From JAICSD01 sp035637115 (GTDB taxonomy: Bacteria > Acidobacteriota > Vicinamibacteria > Vicinamibacterales > 2-12-FULL-66-21): a DNA stretch of 64,000 bases. The stretch spans positions 1-64,000 of the forward strand of contig DASPXV010000139.1 of NCBI GenBank assembly GCA_035637115.1, in the 5' to 3' direction. The position numbers were made by a program, and so were the translations under genes. Below are positions 44,233 through 53,001 of this stretch, in pieces (position 1 is the first letter of the stretch; every line of letters starts with the position of its first letter). The notes beneath the pieces were generated by a model. It was not told where the DNA came from and ran no database searches. It worked only from the letters and a program-made list of their open reading frames with translations.

Positions 44233-46271
44233 TTCGCAGCCACGCTCGGGTCGTACATGGCGCCGTACTCGAGGTACTGGCGGACCGCGTCTCTCGAGTA
44301 GCTGGCGACGATCACCGGCAGGTTCTTCTTCGGTCCGAGTTCCGCGGTCAGCTTCACGTTGATTCCGGCCCAGTAGGCGGGCAGGTTCAGCGTTTTGTAG
44401 CGCGCCACAACCTGATCGCGCAGCTTCGGATCGAAACGGACGCCGTACTTGTCGACGAGCGACTTGATCGCGTCGTAGTCCCCTTCCGCCTTGATGCGCA
44501 TCAACTCCGCGAGAAGCGCGCCGACGCCTTCGCGCATTTTCGCGTAGTCCTTCACGCGCACAAAGGTCTTGCCGTTCCGATCGAAGTATTCGATGGCGCC
44601 GGTCGTGTCCCTGACGTAGTGCGCGATCAGCTGGCGGTCCCGCTGGTGGTCCTCTTCGATCGTGTCCCCTTTCGGAATCCGCCGCAGCTGCGTCAGCGGA
44701 GCGCGCGCGGCACTGTCGAACATCGTCTTTACCACCTCGTCCTGCGCCTTGACCAGGCCCAGCTCGCTCAACTTGGGATCGCTGACGTTCCACAGGCCCA
44801 TCAGGTCGGCACGCGCTTCTTCGAGCGTGGAGTAGTACTCCTTGAGGTACTTCGCGGGGCTGCCCTGCACCTTGTCCGAGAGCTTTCCGGAGCCATGACC
44901 GATCACCTCGTGCAGCGCCGTAAGCAGGTCTTCGGCTTCGTCGCCGTACTTCTTCGCGCGCGCGGCCTCCTCCGGCGAAGCGGCAAATTCGTCGATCGAC
45001 GAAGCTGACGCGCCGCTCAGCGCATGGCTGCTGCCGAGCAGGAGGAAGTTCTTGGTCCCGTACTTCGCGTGAATCTCCTGTTCGTTCGGCAGGTTGTCGC
45101 CGATCGTGTTCACGTGGAAGTCACCCGTCTCGATGAGGACTTCCACCGCCTTCACAACCGGCGGCGTGAAGTCGCGCTTCTTGTACTTCGCGTCCCACGG
45201 TGCCTTGTCTTCGAAGTACGCGGCGTTCTTCGCCAGGTTGATCATCACGTCGGTGACCGGCTTGTCCGTTACCGTCACGAAGCTCTGTGACGTGCCTTTC
45301 GCGCCGCGGGCGTCGCGATACACCTCGATGAAGCCGTTCGCGAAATCGACCGCGGCGTCGTTTCTGACCCAGTCGCCGCCAAACTGGAGCCAGTCCTTCG
45401 GGTCGCCCGTCTCATAGAACCGAATCAGGTCGGTGATCACGTTGGCCTGCGCCGGCTCGGCGTAGCCGCGCGCCTTCTCGAGGAACCCGATCGCCTTGCG
45501 CAGGTACGTGGCGTAGAGTCCCGGCGCCACGCGTCGATCCAGCGTGCCGGCGCGGTAGACCTCTTCGCGTATCCCGCGGGCGTCCTTCACGACGCGCGAA
45601 TTCAGCGGGTACGATTCCTGGAAGTTCTTCAGATCCTCGAGCGACACGCCGTCGTAGAAGTTGTTCGAGCTCGCCTGCAGGATGTCCTTGCCCGCCGGCG
45701 GCGTTTTCGCAGTCGTCATCGGCTCGAATTCGGGGTCGAACACGGACGCGCGAAGCTCCGTGACTTCTTTCTTGACCGCATCGGCCGTCGTGAGCGCCGG
45801 AAGATCTCCCGACAGCGTCCGAAACGCGCCAGCCGCCTGCGCCTTGAGCGCCGCGTCCTGCAGCTCCTCGAAGGTGAACCTCGGCGTCCGCTTCTGGCCG
45901 GTAATCTCATTGTGATTGCCGCGGTTCGCCCAGAAGAGCAGCGCGTATTCGCGCAGCTTTGCAAAGGTCGCCGCGGGGACGTCCGCGTGGTGGGAGACGA
46001 TGCCTTCGAGCAGTCGCTTCTGCCGGAGACCGAAACGCGACAACTGGTCGTAAACGATCGGATCGATCGCAATAGCTGCCTGCGTGAGCCAGTACGCGAC
46101 CGCCTTCTCCCGTTCGCTGAGCTGCGCGAAGCTCGGCGATTGCAGCTGGATGAAGCCCGTATCGGCCACGCGCTCCACCAGCGGCGACGGCGGCGACGGC
46201 CCACGCTGTGCCGCCGCGACGTGCGACCACAGAGCAAAACAGAGAGCGCCGGCAAGAATTCGTCGAGTCAT
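44229..46271 (-). CDS. M49 (dipeptidyl peptidase III-family) metallopeptidase, secreted copy
   Basis: 680 aa. It has a signal peptide (RRILAGALCFALWSHVAAAQ) absent from its neighbour. M49 motifs HEVIGHGSGKL (near residue 450) and LEEARADLMG are intact. It is paralogous to the downstream gene throughout (shared NSRVVKD/NSRLVKQD, ILQASSNNFYDGVS/ILQASANNLYAGVS), so a tandem duplication with different targeting is evident. It likely degrades peptides in the periplasm. The gene starts 54 nt after the beta-CASP nuclease and may be in the same transcript. Confidence 0.92.
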   Translation of the reverse strand: MTRRILAGALCFALWSHVAAAQRGPSPPSPLVERVADTGFIQLQSPSFAQLSEREKAVAYWLTQAAIAIDPIVYDQLSRFGLRQKRLLEGIVSHHADVPAATFAKLREYALLFWANRGNHNEITGQKRTPRFTFEELQDAALKAQAAGAFRTLSGDLPALTTADAVKKEVTELRASVFDPEFEPMTTAKTPPAGKDILQASSNNFYDGVSLEDLKNFQESYPLNSRVVKDARGIREEVYRAGTLDRRVAPGLYATYLRKAIGFLEKARGYAEPAQANVITDLIRFYETGDPKDWLQFGGDWVRNDAAVDFANGFIEVYRDARGAKGTSQSFVTVTDKPVTDVMINLAKNAAYFEDKAPWDAKYKKRDFTPPVVKAVEVLIETGDFHVNTIGDNLPNEQEIHAKYGTKNFLLLGSSHALSGASASSIDEFAASPEEAARAKKYGDEAEDLLTALHEVIGHGSGKLSDKVQGSPAKYLKEYYSTLEEARADLMGLWNVSDPKLSELGLVKAQDEVVKTMFDSAARAPLTQLRRIPKGDTIEEDHQRDRQLIAHYVRDTTGAIEYFDRNGKTFVRVKDYAKMREGVGALLAELMRIKAEGDYDAIKSLVDKYGVRFDPKLRDQVVARYKTLNLPAYWAGINVKLTAELGPKKNLPVIVASYSRDAVRQYLEYGAMYDPSVAAK

Positions 46272-46325
46272 CTATGAATCATAGGCCACAGTCTTGGTCT
46301 GTGGCTTTTCCGGAACCGGTGGCGA

Positions 46326-47774
46326 CTACAGCTGAACGGACTCCCCGTGTTCGGGAGCCCTGTGGGCCCAGCCGAACTCTTTCTGGATCCGCTCGCCGAG
46401 CGCATCCTGCGCGGCTGGCTCGCCGTGGACGATGAAGGTCTGTTTCGGCGGGCCGGTGAAGCCGTGCAGCCAGCGCATGATCTCGTTCGAATCGGCGTGC
46501 GCGGACATTGAATCGATCCGCTCGATGCGGGCGGCGACGGGAATCCACTCGCCGTGGATCTTCACGCTCTTCTCTCCATCGACGAGCCGCCGGCCACGCG
46601 TGCCGACCCCTTGGTACCCCGCGAACAGTACGGTGTTCTGAGCGTTCGGCAGCGCGGCCTTCAAATGATGGAGAACGCGGCCCCCTTCGGCCATTCCGCT
46701 CGCCGAGATGACGATAGCGGGCGCGCGCGAGGCGGTGAGCTGCTTCGATTCGTCGGCGGAGGCAATCACGCGAAAGCGCTCGGTTGAGAACACGCACACC
46801 TCGCGTTCCTGCATCGCGGTCCTGCGGCGCACGTCCGCAGGACTCGGGGCTGCCGCGTCGTGCGGCGCGCGATCGTCGGACTGTTCCGGCTGCATGTCTG
46901 GATCGAGCTCGTGGACGCGCTCCGTGTATCGGGCGAGCGCGGCGCCGGCCATCGGACTGTCCACGAAAACAGGAAGCACGGGAATCCGTTTGTCAGCCTC
47001 GAGCCGCTTCAGCCAGTAGAGCAGCTCTTCGACTCTCCCGATCGCGAAGGCCGGGACGATCAACTTGCCGCCACGGTTCGCGGTGTCCTTCACAATTTCC
47101 GCAAGCCGCGAACCATCGTCATCCTGCTCGTGCACCCGGTTGCCGTACGTCGATTCAACGAGCAGGTAATCCGCTTCCGCGACCATCGTCGGATCGGGAA
47201 GGACCGGCCGGCCGAAGCGGCCCAGATCGCCGCCGAACACGATCGTTCGTCCGTCGACCCGCATGCGCGCGTACGACGAACCAAGGAGGTGGCCGGCATT
47301 GATGAAGTCCACCTCGATGCCGCGGGCGACCGGCATCGGGCGATCGTAGCCGCACGGCTGCAGCTGCGACACGGCGCGCTGCGCATCGATTTCCGTGTAG
47401 AGCGGCAACGCCGGCTTGTGCTTGCTCGTCTGGTGCCGGTTCGCGTACGCGGCATCTTCTTCCTGCAGCCGTCCGGCGTCCGGCAGCACGATCCTGCAGA
47501 GGTCCTGTGTGCCTTGCGTGCAGAACACCCGCCCGCGAAAGCCCTGCGAGACGAGCCGCGGCAGGTACCCGCAGTGATCGAGATGGGCGTGCGTCAGCAC
47601 GACCGCCTCGATGCTCGACGCGGGAATCGGCAGGTCCTGCCAGTTCCTGAGCCGCAGCTCCTTGAGCCCCTGGAATAATCCCGCATCCACCATCACGCGG
47701 GTGCCGTTTGCCTCGACGCCATATTTCGAGCCGGTGACGGTGCGCGCCGCGCCAAGAAACGTGAGATTGATCAT
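46326..47774 (-). CDS. MBL-fold/beta-CASP RNA nuclease
   Basis: 482 aa. The metallo-beta-lactamase motif THAHLDHCG (His62, His64, Asp66, His67) and the start NLTFLGAARTVTGSKY identify the YSH1/CPSF73-like prokaryotic group. The beta-CASP insert contains PVFVDSPMAGAA, and motif C is at VHGEPAAQDAL. It should be an RNA endo- or exonuclease in RNA processing. It is coupled (4-nt ATGA overlap) to the PLP enzyme gene before it. A stretch in the middle (QPEQSDDRAPHDAAAPSP) looks like a flexible loop. Confidence 0.9.
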   Translation of the reverse strand: MINLTFLGAARTVTGSKYGVEANGTRVMVDAGLFQGLKELRLRNWQDLPIPASSIEAVVLTHAHLDHCGYLPRLVSQGFRGRVFCTQGTQDLCRIVLPDAGRLQEEDAAYANRHQTSKHKPALPLYTEIDAQRAVSQLQPCGYDRPMPVARGIEVDFINAGHLLGSSYARMRVDGRTIVFGGDLGRFGRPVLPDPTMVAEADYLLVESTYGNRVHEQDDDGSRLAEIVKDTANRGGKLIVPAFAIGRVEELLYWLKRLEADKRIPVLPVFVDSPMAGAALARYTERVHELDPDMQPEQSDDRAPHDAAAPSPADVRRRTAMQEREVCVFSTERFRVIASADESKQLTASRAPAIVISASGMAEGGRVLHHLKAALPNAQNTVLFAGYQGVGTRGRRLVDGEKSVKIHGEWIPVAARIERIDSMSAHADSNEIMRWLHGFTGPPKQTFIVHGEPAAQDALGERIQKEFGWAHRAPEHGESVQL

Positions 47775-48745
47775 GCGAAGAGTCCTACCTGGCCGCCCGT
47801 GTGCCAGAACAAAACGCGATCGACCGGCAGATCCCGGCGACGCACTTTCGCGATCAATGCGGCCATGGCCTTCGCGGTGTACGTGGGATCGAGGAACAGC
47901 GCCTCGCGGCGCGCGCACAACTCGATTGCTTCGGTTGATTCCGCTGTCGCAACTCCATACCCGGCGCCGACGAACGTATCGTCGATCTCGATCGGAGCGC
48001 CCGCGAAGACTCCCGGTGCCTCGAGCAGCTTCTCCAGATCCGCGAGGATGCGTCGAATCTCGCCTGCGATCGCCGGCGCGGGATCATCTGCGCTGATGCC
48101 AATCACGCGCGTTGGCAGTCCGTGGAGCACACAGCCTGCAAGGATCCCGGCGTGCGTGCCTCCTGAGGACGTGGACAGTACGATTGCGTCGGGCGCGGAC
48201 ATCTGGTCCAGCAACTCCCCCATCGCGAGTGCGTAAGCCGCGGCGCCATGTGCGGTGGAAGCGCCCAGGGGGATGATGAATGGCTTACGGCCGCGTGCCC
48301 GCAGTTCCTCTGCTGCGGCCTGCATCGCCGGCGCACGCTCTTCACGGGACGAGACGTATCGAACATCCGCGCCAAGCAGACGATCGAGCAATGCATTCGC
48401 CGTGGGCTTGTCCTGCGGTTTTCCATTCGCAATCAAAACGCTCTGCAGCCCGAGGCGCGCAGCGATCGACGCTGTGGCGCGCGCGTGGTTCGACTGCACG
48501 CCACCGGTCGTGATCAGCGTGTCGGCACCGTCCGCCAGCGCCTGCGCCGCTACGACGTGGAGCTTGCGGATCTTGTTGCCGCCAAACCCAAGTGGAATCG
48601 CATCGTCGCGCTTGACGAAGAGCGAAGGGGCGGAGCCAAGTGCCTCGCGCAGGCGCGCAAGCTCCTCGATCGGAGTAGGGGTGAGCGCCAGCGGCAGTCG
48701 CGGGATCTTCTCGAGCTTCCCGATGACGGCTCGGTGGGCGGGCAC
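47771..48745 (-). CDS. PLP-dependent D-cysteine desulfhydrase/ACC deaminase-family enzyme
   Basis: 324 aa from a GTG start. A type II PLP fold with LFVKRDDAIPLGFGGNKIRKL (Schiff-base Lys58), TTGGVQSNHARATA and STSSGGTHAGI for phosphate binding. DcyD-type desulfhydrases and ACC deaminases share these motifs; the distinction cannot be made by eye. The GTG start lies 9 nt after a TATACT box, suggesting a very short or absent leader. It is the first gene of the run that continues to the HEAT/cyclophilin gene. Confidence 0.85.
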   Translation of the reverse strand: MPAHRAVIGKLEKIPRLPLALTPTPIEELARLREALGSAPSLFVKRDDAIPLGFGGNKIRKLHVVAAQALADGADTLITTGGVQSNHARATASIAARLGLQSVLIANGKPQDKPTANALLDRLLGADVRYVSSREERAPAMQAAAEELRARGRKPFIIPLGASTAHGAAAYALAMGELLDQMSAPDAIVLSTSSGGTHAGILAGCVLHGLPTRVIGISADDPAPAIAGEIRRILADLEKLLEAPGVFAGAPIEIDDTFVGAGYGVATAESTEAIELCARREALFLDPTYTAKAMAALIAKVRRRDLPVDRVLFWHTGGQVGLFA

Positions 48746-48752
48746 AGAGACG

Positions 48753-48760
48753 CTAGTATA
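48753..48760. promoter_or_regulatory. Shared divergent -10 element CTAGTATA/TATACTAG
   Basis: The 27-bp spacer between two divergent GTG-started genes contains one CTAGTATA. Read one way it gives TAGTAT, 13 nt before the plus-strand GTG. Read the other way it gives TATACT, 9 nt before the minus-strand GTG. Both transcripts would have minimal leaders and compete for RNA polymerase. Confidence 0.45.
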
Positions 48761-48772
48761 AGAGGGGTTGGT

Positions 48773-49621
48773 GTGATCAGCAGCGAACTGGTTGAAAAAC
48801 TGAAGGCGCCCGCGCGAGTCATCGCGGCGGAGCTGAGGCCGCCGCGGGCGGAGCTCGAGGCGGCGGCGAGCATGGACGCGTGGATTGACACGTACCACGC
48901 CGTCCGCGGACTCACGCGCGACGGAACGTTCGTGTTCCTGACCGACAGCGCGGTCGGCCTGAAGGAAGAAGACAACCTGCGGCACCTGGTCATCAATCTC
49001 GGCAGCGACGTTCCCCGATCGCGTGTCGTTCCCTTCCTGACCTGCAAGCACTCGGCGGACTACTGCCTGGCCTACGCGGACCGCGCGAAACATCATGGAT
49101 TCGAGTCGCTGGTGGTTCTGGGGGGCGACAAGCATGTCGGTCCAGTGCGCTGCGTCGAACATGCATGGCAGCTGCGTGAAATGATTCGCGCACGCGAGGA
49201 TCACCTGGCCCTTGGCGGATGGGCGAATCCGCATGCGAGCGCGGCGACGCAGGTACAGCACTTGCTCGAGGACCGCGTCACCGCGGAGTTCTACCTGACC
49301 CAGATCGTCTCGCACCACACCCGTCCGGCTGTCGAGCGGTTTCTCGCAGAGGCGGCTCGGCGCAAGCTCGATCTGCCCGGTATGTTTGGCGTGTTCTACT
49401 ACCGCTCGGCAAATCCGAAGACGCTCGCGACTCTCAGCCAGTTCCTGCCGGTGCCCGTAGAAGAACTGCGGCGCGAGTTTGCCAATGGGGGCACGCCGGA
49501 TTCAGTCTGCGCTCGATCCATTCGCGAATTGGCTGCTTCCGGCGTACGCCATTTCTATGTGAGCAATCTGCCGGTAAGCCGTGCCGCTGCGACTTTGACC
49601 CGGATCCTGAATCTGGTCTGA
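48773..49621 (+). CDS. Methylenetetrahydrofolate reductase-like TIM-barrel protein
   Basis: 282 aa from GTG with AGAGGGG before it. The fold resembles MTHFR/FAD-linked reductases: PFLTCKHSADYCLAYADRAKHHG, LVVLGGDKHVGPVRC, LGGWANPHASAATQVQHLLE and FYLTQIVSHH. These follow the order of MetF strands including the Q...F/Y flavin region. If correct it would supply methyl-THF for the metH encoded at the left edge. It is divergent from the PLP enzyme gene. A broader methyl-group or C1 role without reductase activity is possible. Confidence 0.65.
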   Translation: MISSELVEKLKAPARVIAAELRPPRAELEAAASMDAWIDTYHAVRGLTRDGTFVFLTDSAVGLKEEDNLRHLVINLGSDVPRSRVVPFLTCKHSADYCLAYADRAKHHGFESLVVLGGDKHVGPVRCVEHAWQLREMIRAREDHLALGGWANPHASAATQVQHLLEDRVTAEFYLTQIVSHHTRPAVERFLAEAARRKLDLPGMFGVFYYRSANPKTLATLSQFLPVPVEELRREFANGGTPDSVCARSIRELAASGVRHFYVSNLPVSRAAATLTRILNLV

Positions 49622-49626
49622 ACGTC

Positions 49627-49679
49627 GAACTGCCAACCGCAGACTGCAAACTGCTAACCGCAGACCGCAAACTGTTAAC
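49627..49679. repeat. 21-bp tandem repeat, 2.5 copies
   Basis: Units at 49627-49647 and 49648-49668 differ at only four positions (AACTGC-AACCGCAGA core), followed by an 11-bp partial copy to 49679. They fill the spacer between two plus-strand genes. A loosely similar CCGTTTGCCGTTTACCGT string occurs at 62651-62669. Confidence 0.7.
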
Positions 49680-49688
49680 ATCTTCTCA

Positions 49689-50927
49689 ATGGGCCAGTTT
49701 CTGGACGACGTTCCGTTCTCGGGGATCATTCGCATCCGCGACATGATGTACAGCGTGAAGGATCCCTTTCGCCTCGACCAGGGAGACGTGAGCTTCGACA
49801 CGCCCGACACGGTGAAGACGGCAATGCACCGGGCGATCGACGAGAACCGCAGCCACTACCTCCAGACGACAGGATTGCCGCGGCTCCTGGAACTGCTCGC
49901 GGAGAAACTGCGCGATAGAAATGGAATCCCCGTCGGCGCGCCGGACGAAGTGATGGTGACGACGGGCGGCATTCATGGCCTGTTCATCACCTGCCAGGCG
50001 CTGCTCGAGCCGGGGGACGAAGTGATCATCCCCGATCCCGAGTGGCCGCCGTGCGCGGGAAACATCAAGCTGGCCCATGGCGTCGCTGTGCCGTGTTCGC
50101 TCCACGAAAAGCTTGGATGGCGGTACGACCTCGCCGAGCTCGAGTCGAAGATCACGACAAAGACGCGCGCGATCTACATCAACTCGCCGCACAATCCGAC
50201 GGGTGGCGTGCTGACGCGTGCGGATATCGAAGCGATTGCCGCGATGGCGGAGCGTCGCGGTGTGTGGATTCTGTCGGACGAAGCCTACGAGGACGTCGTA
50301 TTCGATGGCGGGCAACACGTCAGCCCGGCATCGCTGCCCGGGATGTACGACCGGACCATCTCGCTATACACGTTCAGCAAGACCTACGCGATGACCGGGC
50401 TGCGACTCGGCTACGTCGCGGCAAAGGACGCGAAACTGCGCGACCGGATGAAGAAGGCGCTGTTCTACACCGCGAGCAACATCGCGTCGGTGGTGCAGTT
50501 CGGCGGCGTCGGAGCGCTCGAAGGATCGCAGGCGGCGGTCGCCACGTTCCGCGACGAGCTGCAGGCCCGCCGCGATCTGTTCTATGCGGGAATCCGGGCG
50601 CATGCGGGTGAAATCTTCAGCGGGGAGCCGCCACGCGGCGCCTTCTACGCGTTCCTTCGCATAAATGCCGACTGGTCGCACCCTTCACGGAAGAACGAGT
50701 CCCTCTCCTGGGCAATGACGGAGTACCTGATTTCGGAAGGACGGATCGGGTGCGTGCCTGGGGTGGACTTCGGGGCGAACGGGGAAGGCTACCTGCGGTT
50801 CTGCTTCGCACGCGATCGACGCGAGCTCACAGGGGCGCTCGATTCGATGCGCGCGCTCTTCAGTTCAGCTGACCTGCCTATTTCACGTGACGTCCGCCAT
50901 CGACGCGAATCGTTTCTCCCGTCATGA
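49689..50927 (+). CDS. Class I/II aminotransferase
   Basis: 412 aa, fold type I PLP enzyme. The internal aldimine Lys231 lies in TFSKTYAMTGLRLGY. INSPHNPTGG binds substrate and LSDEAYED carries the PLP-ring Asp. The C-terminal Arg region is FCFARDRRELTGAL. It is similar to AspC/AlaT-type aminotransferases acting on aspartate, alanine or aromatic amino acids; specificity is undetermined. The 3' end overlaps the convergent SDR gene by 50 nt, so one of the C-terminal tails is probably non-conserved. Confidence 0.9.
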   Translation: MGQFLDDVPFSGIIRIRDMMYSVKDPFRLDQGDVSFDTPDTVKTAMHRAIDENRSHYLQTTGLPRLLELLAEKLRDRNGIPVGAPDEVMVTTGGIHGLFITCQALLEPGDEVIIPDPEWPPCAGNIKLAHGVAVPCSLHEKLGWRYDLAELESKITTKTRAIYINSPHNPTGGVLTRADIEAIAAMAERRGVWILSDEAYEDVVFDGGQHVSPASLPGMYDRTISLYTFSKTYAMTGLRLGYVAAKDAKLRDRMKKALFYTASNIASVVQFGGVGALEGSQAAVATFRDELQARRDLFYAGIRAHAGEIFSGEPPRGAFYAFLRINADWSHPSRKNESLSWAMTEYLISEGRIGCVPGVDFGANGEGYLRFCFARDRRELTGALDSMRALFSSADLPISRDVRHRRESFLPS

Positions 50928-51618
50928 AGTCCGTTTCGATCAGGAACATGACGGCTCGGACGATCGCATCGGATCCTCCCCATTTGCCCAGCGGCGTGGC
51001 CGCTTCGACCGCACGCAGTTCTTCATCCGTCGTCCCTGGCGGCGGAATGATGGGACCTGGTGCGACGGCGTTGACAAGGATGCTATCGGCGGCCAGCTCG
51101 AGCGCGAGCGCTTCCGTCAATGCGATCGCTCCGGCCTTCGCCACGTAATAAGGAAGATATCCCGCGTATCGCGGCCGGCCGCTTGCGGCGACCCAGTCCG
51201 AGAAATTGATGATTCGGCCGCCGCCGGTGCGGCGCATGTGGGGAATCGCGGCGCGCGCGCATAAAAATGCGGCGCGCAGATCGATATCGATCGCGGCATG
51301 CCAGACGATCTCGTCCGTCTGCTCCAGGGGTACCGACGTGTAGACGGACGCCATGTTGATCAGCACGTCGAGCCGTCCGAGTGCGGCGGCAGCGCCGTCC
51401 ACGAGCGCGCGGCACTCGTCAGGGTCGCCAAGATTCGCACGCGCGACATGCGCACGGCGGCCCGCTGCGATCACGTCCGACGCGACCGATTCCGCTTCAG
51501 ATTTCGACGAGTAGTAGGAAACGGCAACGTCCATGCCGGCCGCTGCCAGCGCGCGCGCCACAGCCGCGCCGATCCGCTTGCCGCCGGTAATGAGCGCCGC
51601 CCCTCCGGCTATCTGCAT
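50878..51618 (-). CDS. Short-chain dehydrogenase/reductase
   Basis: 246 aa, classical SDR. The NAD(P)-binding TGGKRIGAA (pteridine-reductase/FabG-like GGxxxIG), NMAS in place of NNAG, catalytic Ser140 (INFSDW) and Tyr157-x3-Lys161 are all visible. The C-terminal MTGETIRVDGGRHVK is typical. It resembles pteridine reductase/FolM relatives by the TGGxxRIG start; the substrate is unknown. It follows the secreted unknown gene by 3 nt. Confidence 0.9.
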   Translation of the reverse strand: MQIAGGAALITGGKRIGAAVARALAAAGMDVAVSYYSSKSEAESVASDVIAAGRRAHVARANLGDPDECRALVDGAAAALGRLDVLINMASVYTSVPLEQTDEIVWHAAIDIDLRAAFLCARAAIPHMRRTGGGRIINFSDWVAASGRPRYAGYLPYYVAKAGAIALTEALALELAADSILVNAVAPGPIIPPPGTTDEELRAVEAATPLGKWGGSDAIVRAVMFLIETDFMTGETIRVDGGRHVK

Positions 51619-51621
51619 CGA

Positions 51622-52236
51622 TCAGGCTTCGATCTTTCCGACGAGGACCAGCCCGAAGCGCATCACGCCTCCCTGGACCGGAACCTCCATGACGATCGCC
51701 TTGTGACCGAGCTCAGTGGTGTGGACGCTCAACGTGGCCTCGGACGCGACGGGAGGATCGATGCTCCACACCGCAGGATGCGATCCGCCGATCGTCTCCT
51801 TGGAGATCTCGACGGTGCCCTTGTGGCCGCGCGGCGCGGGGTCGGTATCGGCGGCGGCGGGAGAGAGGAGCAGGAACTCGCGGAATGGTGAGACGCCGAG
51901 ATGATCGCCGTTCGCCGGCTGAATGCCGTATCTCAGCGTATAGGTTCCCGGCTTGATGACGCGGCCCCGGATGTCGCGGAAGTCCTTCTCGATCTTTACC
52001 GCACCGACCAGCGATCCTTCCGCGAGGTCCGCCCATCCCGCCGCTGCGGACTTGATCCCCAGCTCCTTCACCCACCAGAACGTCAGCGTGTTCGCATTCA
52101 CCGACACGCGGACGCCGCCGGGGGACAACAGTGCAGAGACACCGGACGCGATTTCCGCTGGAACCGGATCGCTGTGCTTTGTTCCGACTGGATCGGCGGA
52201 TTGGAGAAGAACGAGCGAGACAAGTACTATCAGCAT
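51622..52236 (-). CDS. Secreted beta-rich hypothetical protein
   Basis: 204 aa. A hydrophobic leader (LIVLVSLVLLQSA) precedes a mature protein with repeated strand-like segments (VRVSVNANTLTFWWVKEL, VIKPGTYTLRYGIQP, GGVMRFGLVLVGKIEA). The GTYTLRY segment is reminiscent of DUF2911, but the match is not convincing. It is probably co-transcribed with the SDR gene. GTG at 52263 is an alternative start, but it would place the leader far from the N-terminus. Confidence 0.65.
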   Translation of the reverse strand: MLIVLVSLVLLQSADPVGTKHSDPVPAEIASGVSALLSPGGVRVSVNANTLTFWWVKELGIKSAAAGWADLAEGSLVGAVKIEKDFRDIRGRVIKPGTYTLRYGIQPANGDHLGVSPFREFLLLSPAAADTDPAPRGHKGTVEISKETIGGSHPAVWSIDPPVASEATLSVHTTELGHKAIVMEVPVQGGVMRFGLVLVGKIEA

Positions 52237-52280
52237 GTGCGAAAAGGAGCCCGCAAAGAACACTTCATGAAAATGATCTC

Positions 52281-52321
52281 TGCGAGCTCTGCGGCCTCTG
52301 CGCGATGTCGTGCGTGGCTGT
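52281..52321. repeat. CTCTGCG-type dispersed repeat
   Basis: CTCTGCGAG, CTCTGCGGC and CTCTGCGCG follow one another, with TCGTGCGTGGCTG after them. This is a short degenerate tandem of a CTCTGCGNN unit in the spacer between two minus-strand genes. Confidence 0.5.
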
Positions 52322-52326
52322 TGTCG

Positions 52327-52986
52327 CTACTTGAGCTCGAACGTGCCATAGAACGACGCGCGCTTGTCGCCCAGCGACCACTGCGTGCCGAGCGATGAGC
52401 CAGACCACGCTTCAGATTTCGTGTGACCCAGCGCCGAGTTGGTCACCCTCGCGAGCGGGGTGTACCACTGAAGCGCGCCGCAGGTCGGCGAGTGGTCCAC
52501 CTTCGTGGCGACTTCGAGCGACGCTTCGCCGGCGGTGACAGCGAGACCGTCCGCGTCACGGTGGAACGCGATCGGAACCGCCTTCACGTCTACGACCTCG
52601 CGAACGATAGGTGACAGCGATTTCGCGAGCGTGACGAGCGCCTCGCGCTGCGCCGCATTCGCGCGATCGTCGACGCGCAGAGCCGCGCGGATCTTCGTCG
52701 GCGCGACGCCGCCGATTTCGTGGGTGCCGAGGTTCACGTCGGCGGCAACGACCGCAACGACTGAGAGGCCGTCGATCGACACGCCGTTGACCGTGCCATG
52801 GCCGACGCGCCACGCGAGGATCGCCTCCCGCCCCGCCGCTTCGCCTTCGCTGCCCTGGATGCAGCCGCCGGCGAAGACCTCCGCGGTCCGGGCCTCGACG
52901 TAGTCACCATTCACGATCGTGGCGCCGCTGGCCGAGAGGAACGCCGGAACCGCCGCTATCATCACTGCGAAAAGAGTCTTGCGCAT
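52327..52986 (-). CDS. DUF1326-domain secreted protein
   Basis: 219 aa with a signal peptide (KTLFAVMIAAVPAFLSASG). The mature part matches DUF1326: NGDYVEARTAEVFAGGCIQGSEGEAAGREAILAWRVGHGTVNGVSIDGL. In this family GGxC and the glycine-rich turn are conserved; Cys here could bind metal or form a disulfide. The function of DUF1326 is unknown. The start is placed at the ATG before KTLF; the open frame upstream runs through repeat DNA. Confidence 0.78.
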   Translation of the reverse strand: MRKTLFAVMIAAVPAFLSASGATIVNGDYVEARTAEVFAGGCIQGSEGEAAGREAILAWRVGHGTVNGVSIDGLSVVAVVAADVNLGTHEIGGVAPTKIRAALRVDDRANAAQREALVTLAKSLSPIVREVVDVKAVPIAFHRDADGLAVTAGEASLEVATKVDHSPTCGALQWYTPLARVTNSALGHTKSEAWSGSSLGTQWSLGDKRASFYGTFELK

Positions 52987-53001
52987 ATCCACCTTCTTGA
53001 T

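Noticed and set aside
44233..44793. 187-codon N-terminal extension of the cytosolic M49 peptidase
   Set aside because: Runs out of frame through the upstream paralogue, has no homology, and the ATGA overlap gives a natural start at 44232.
48746..49318. Upstream extension of the PLP enzyme to 515 codons
   Set aside because: The added region is antisense to the MTHFR-like gene; the conserved fold starts near the GTG at 48745.
49627..49679. CRISPR array
   Set aside because: The 21-bp units are directly tandem with no spacers, and no cas genes are present. The same applies to the 22-bp units at 53026-53091.
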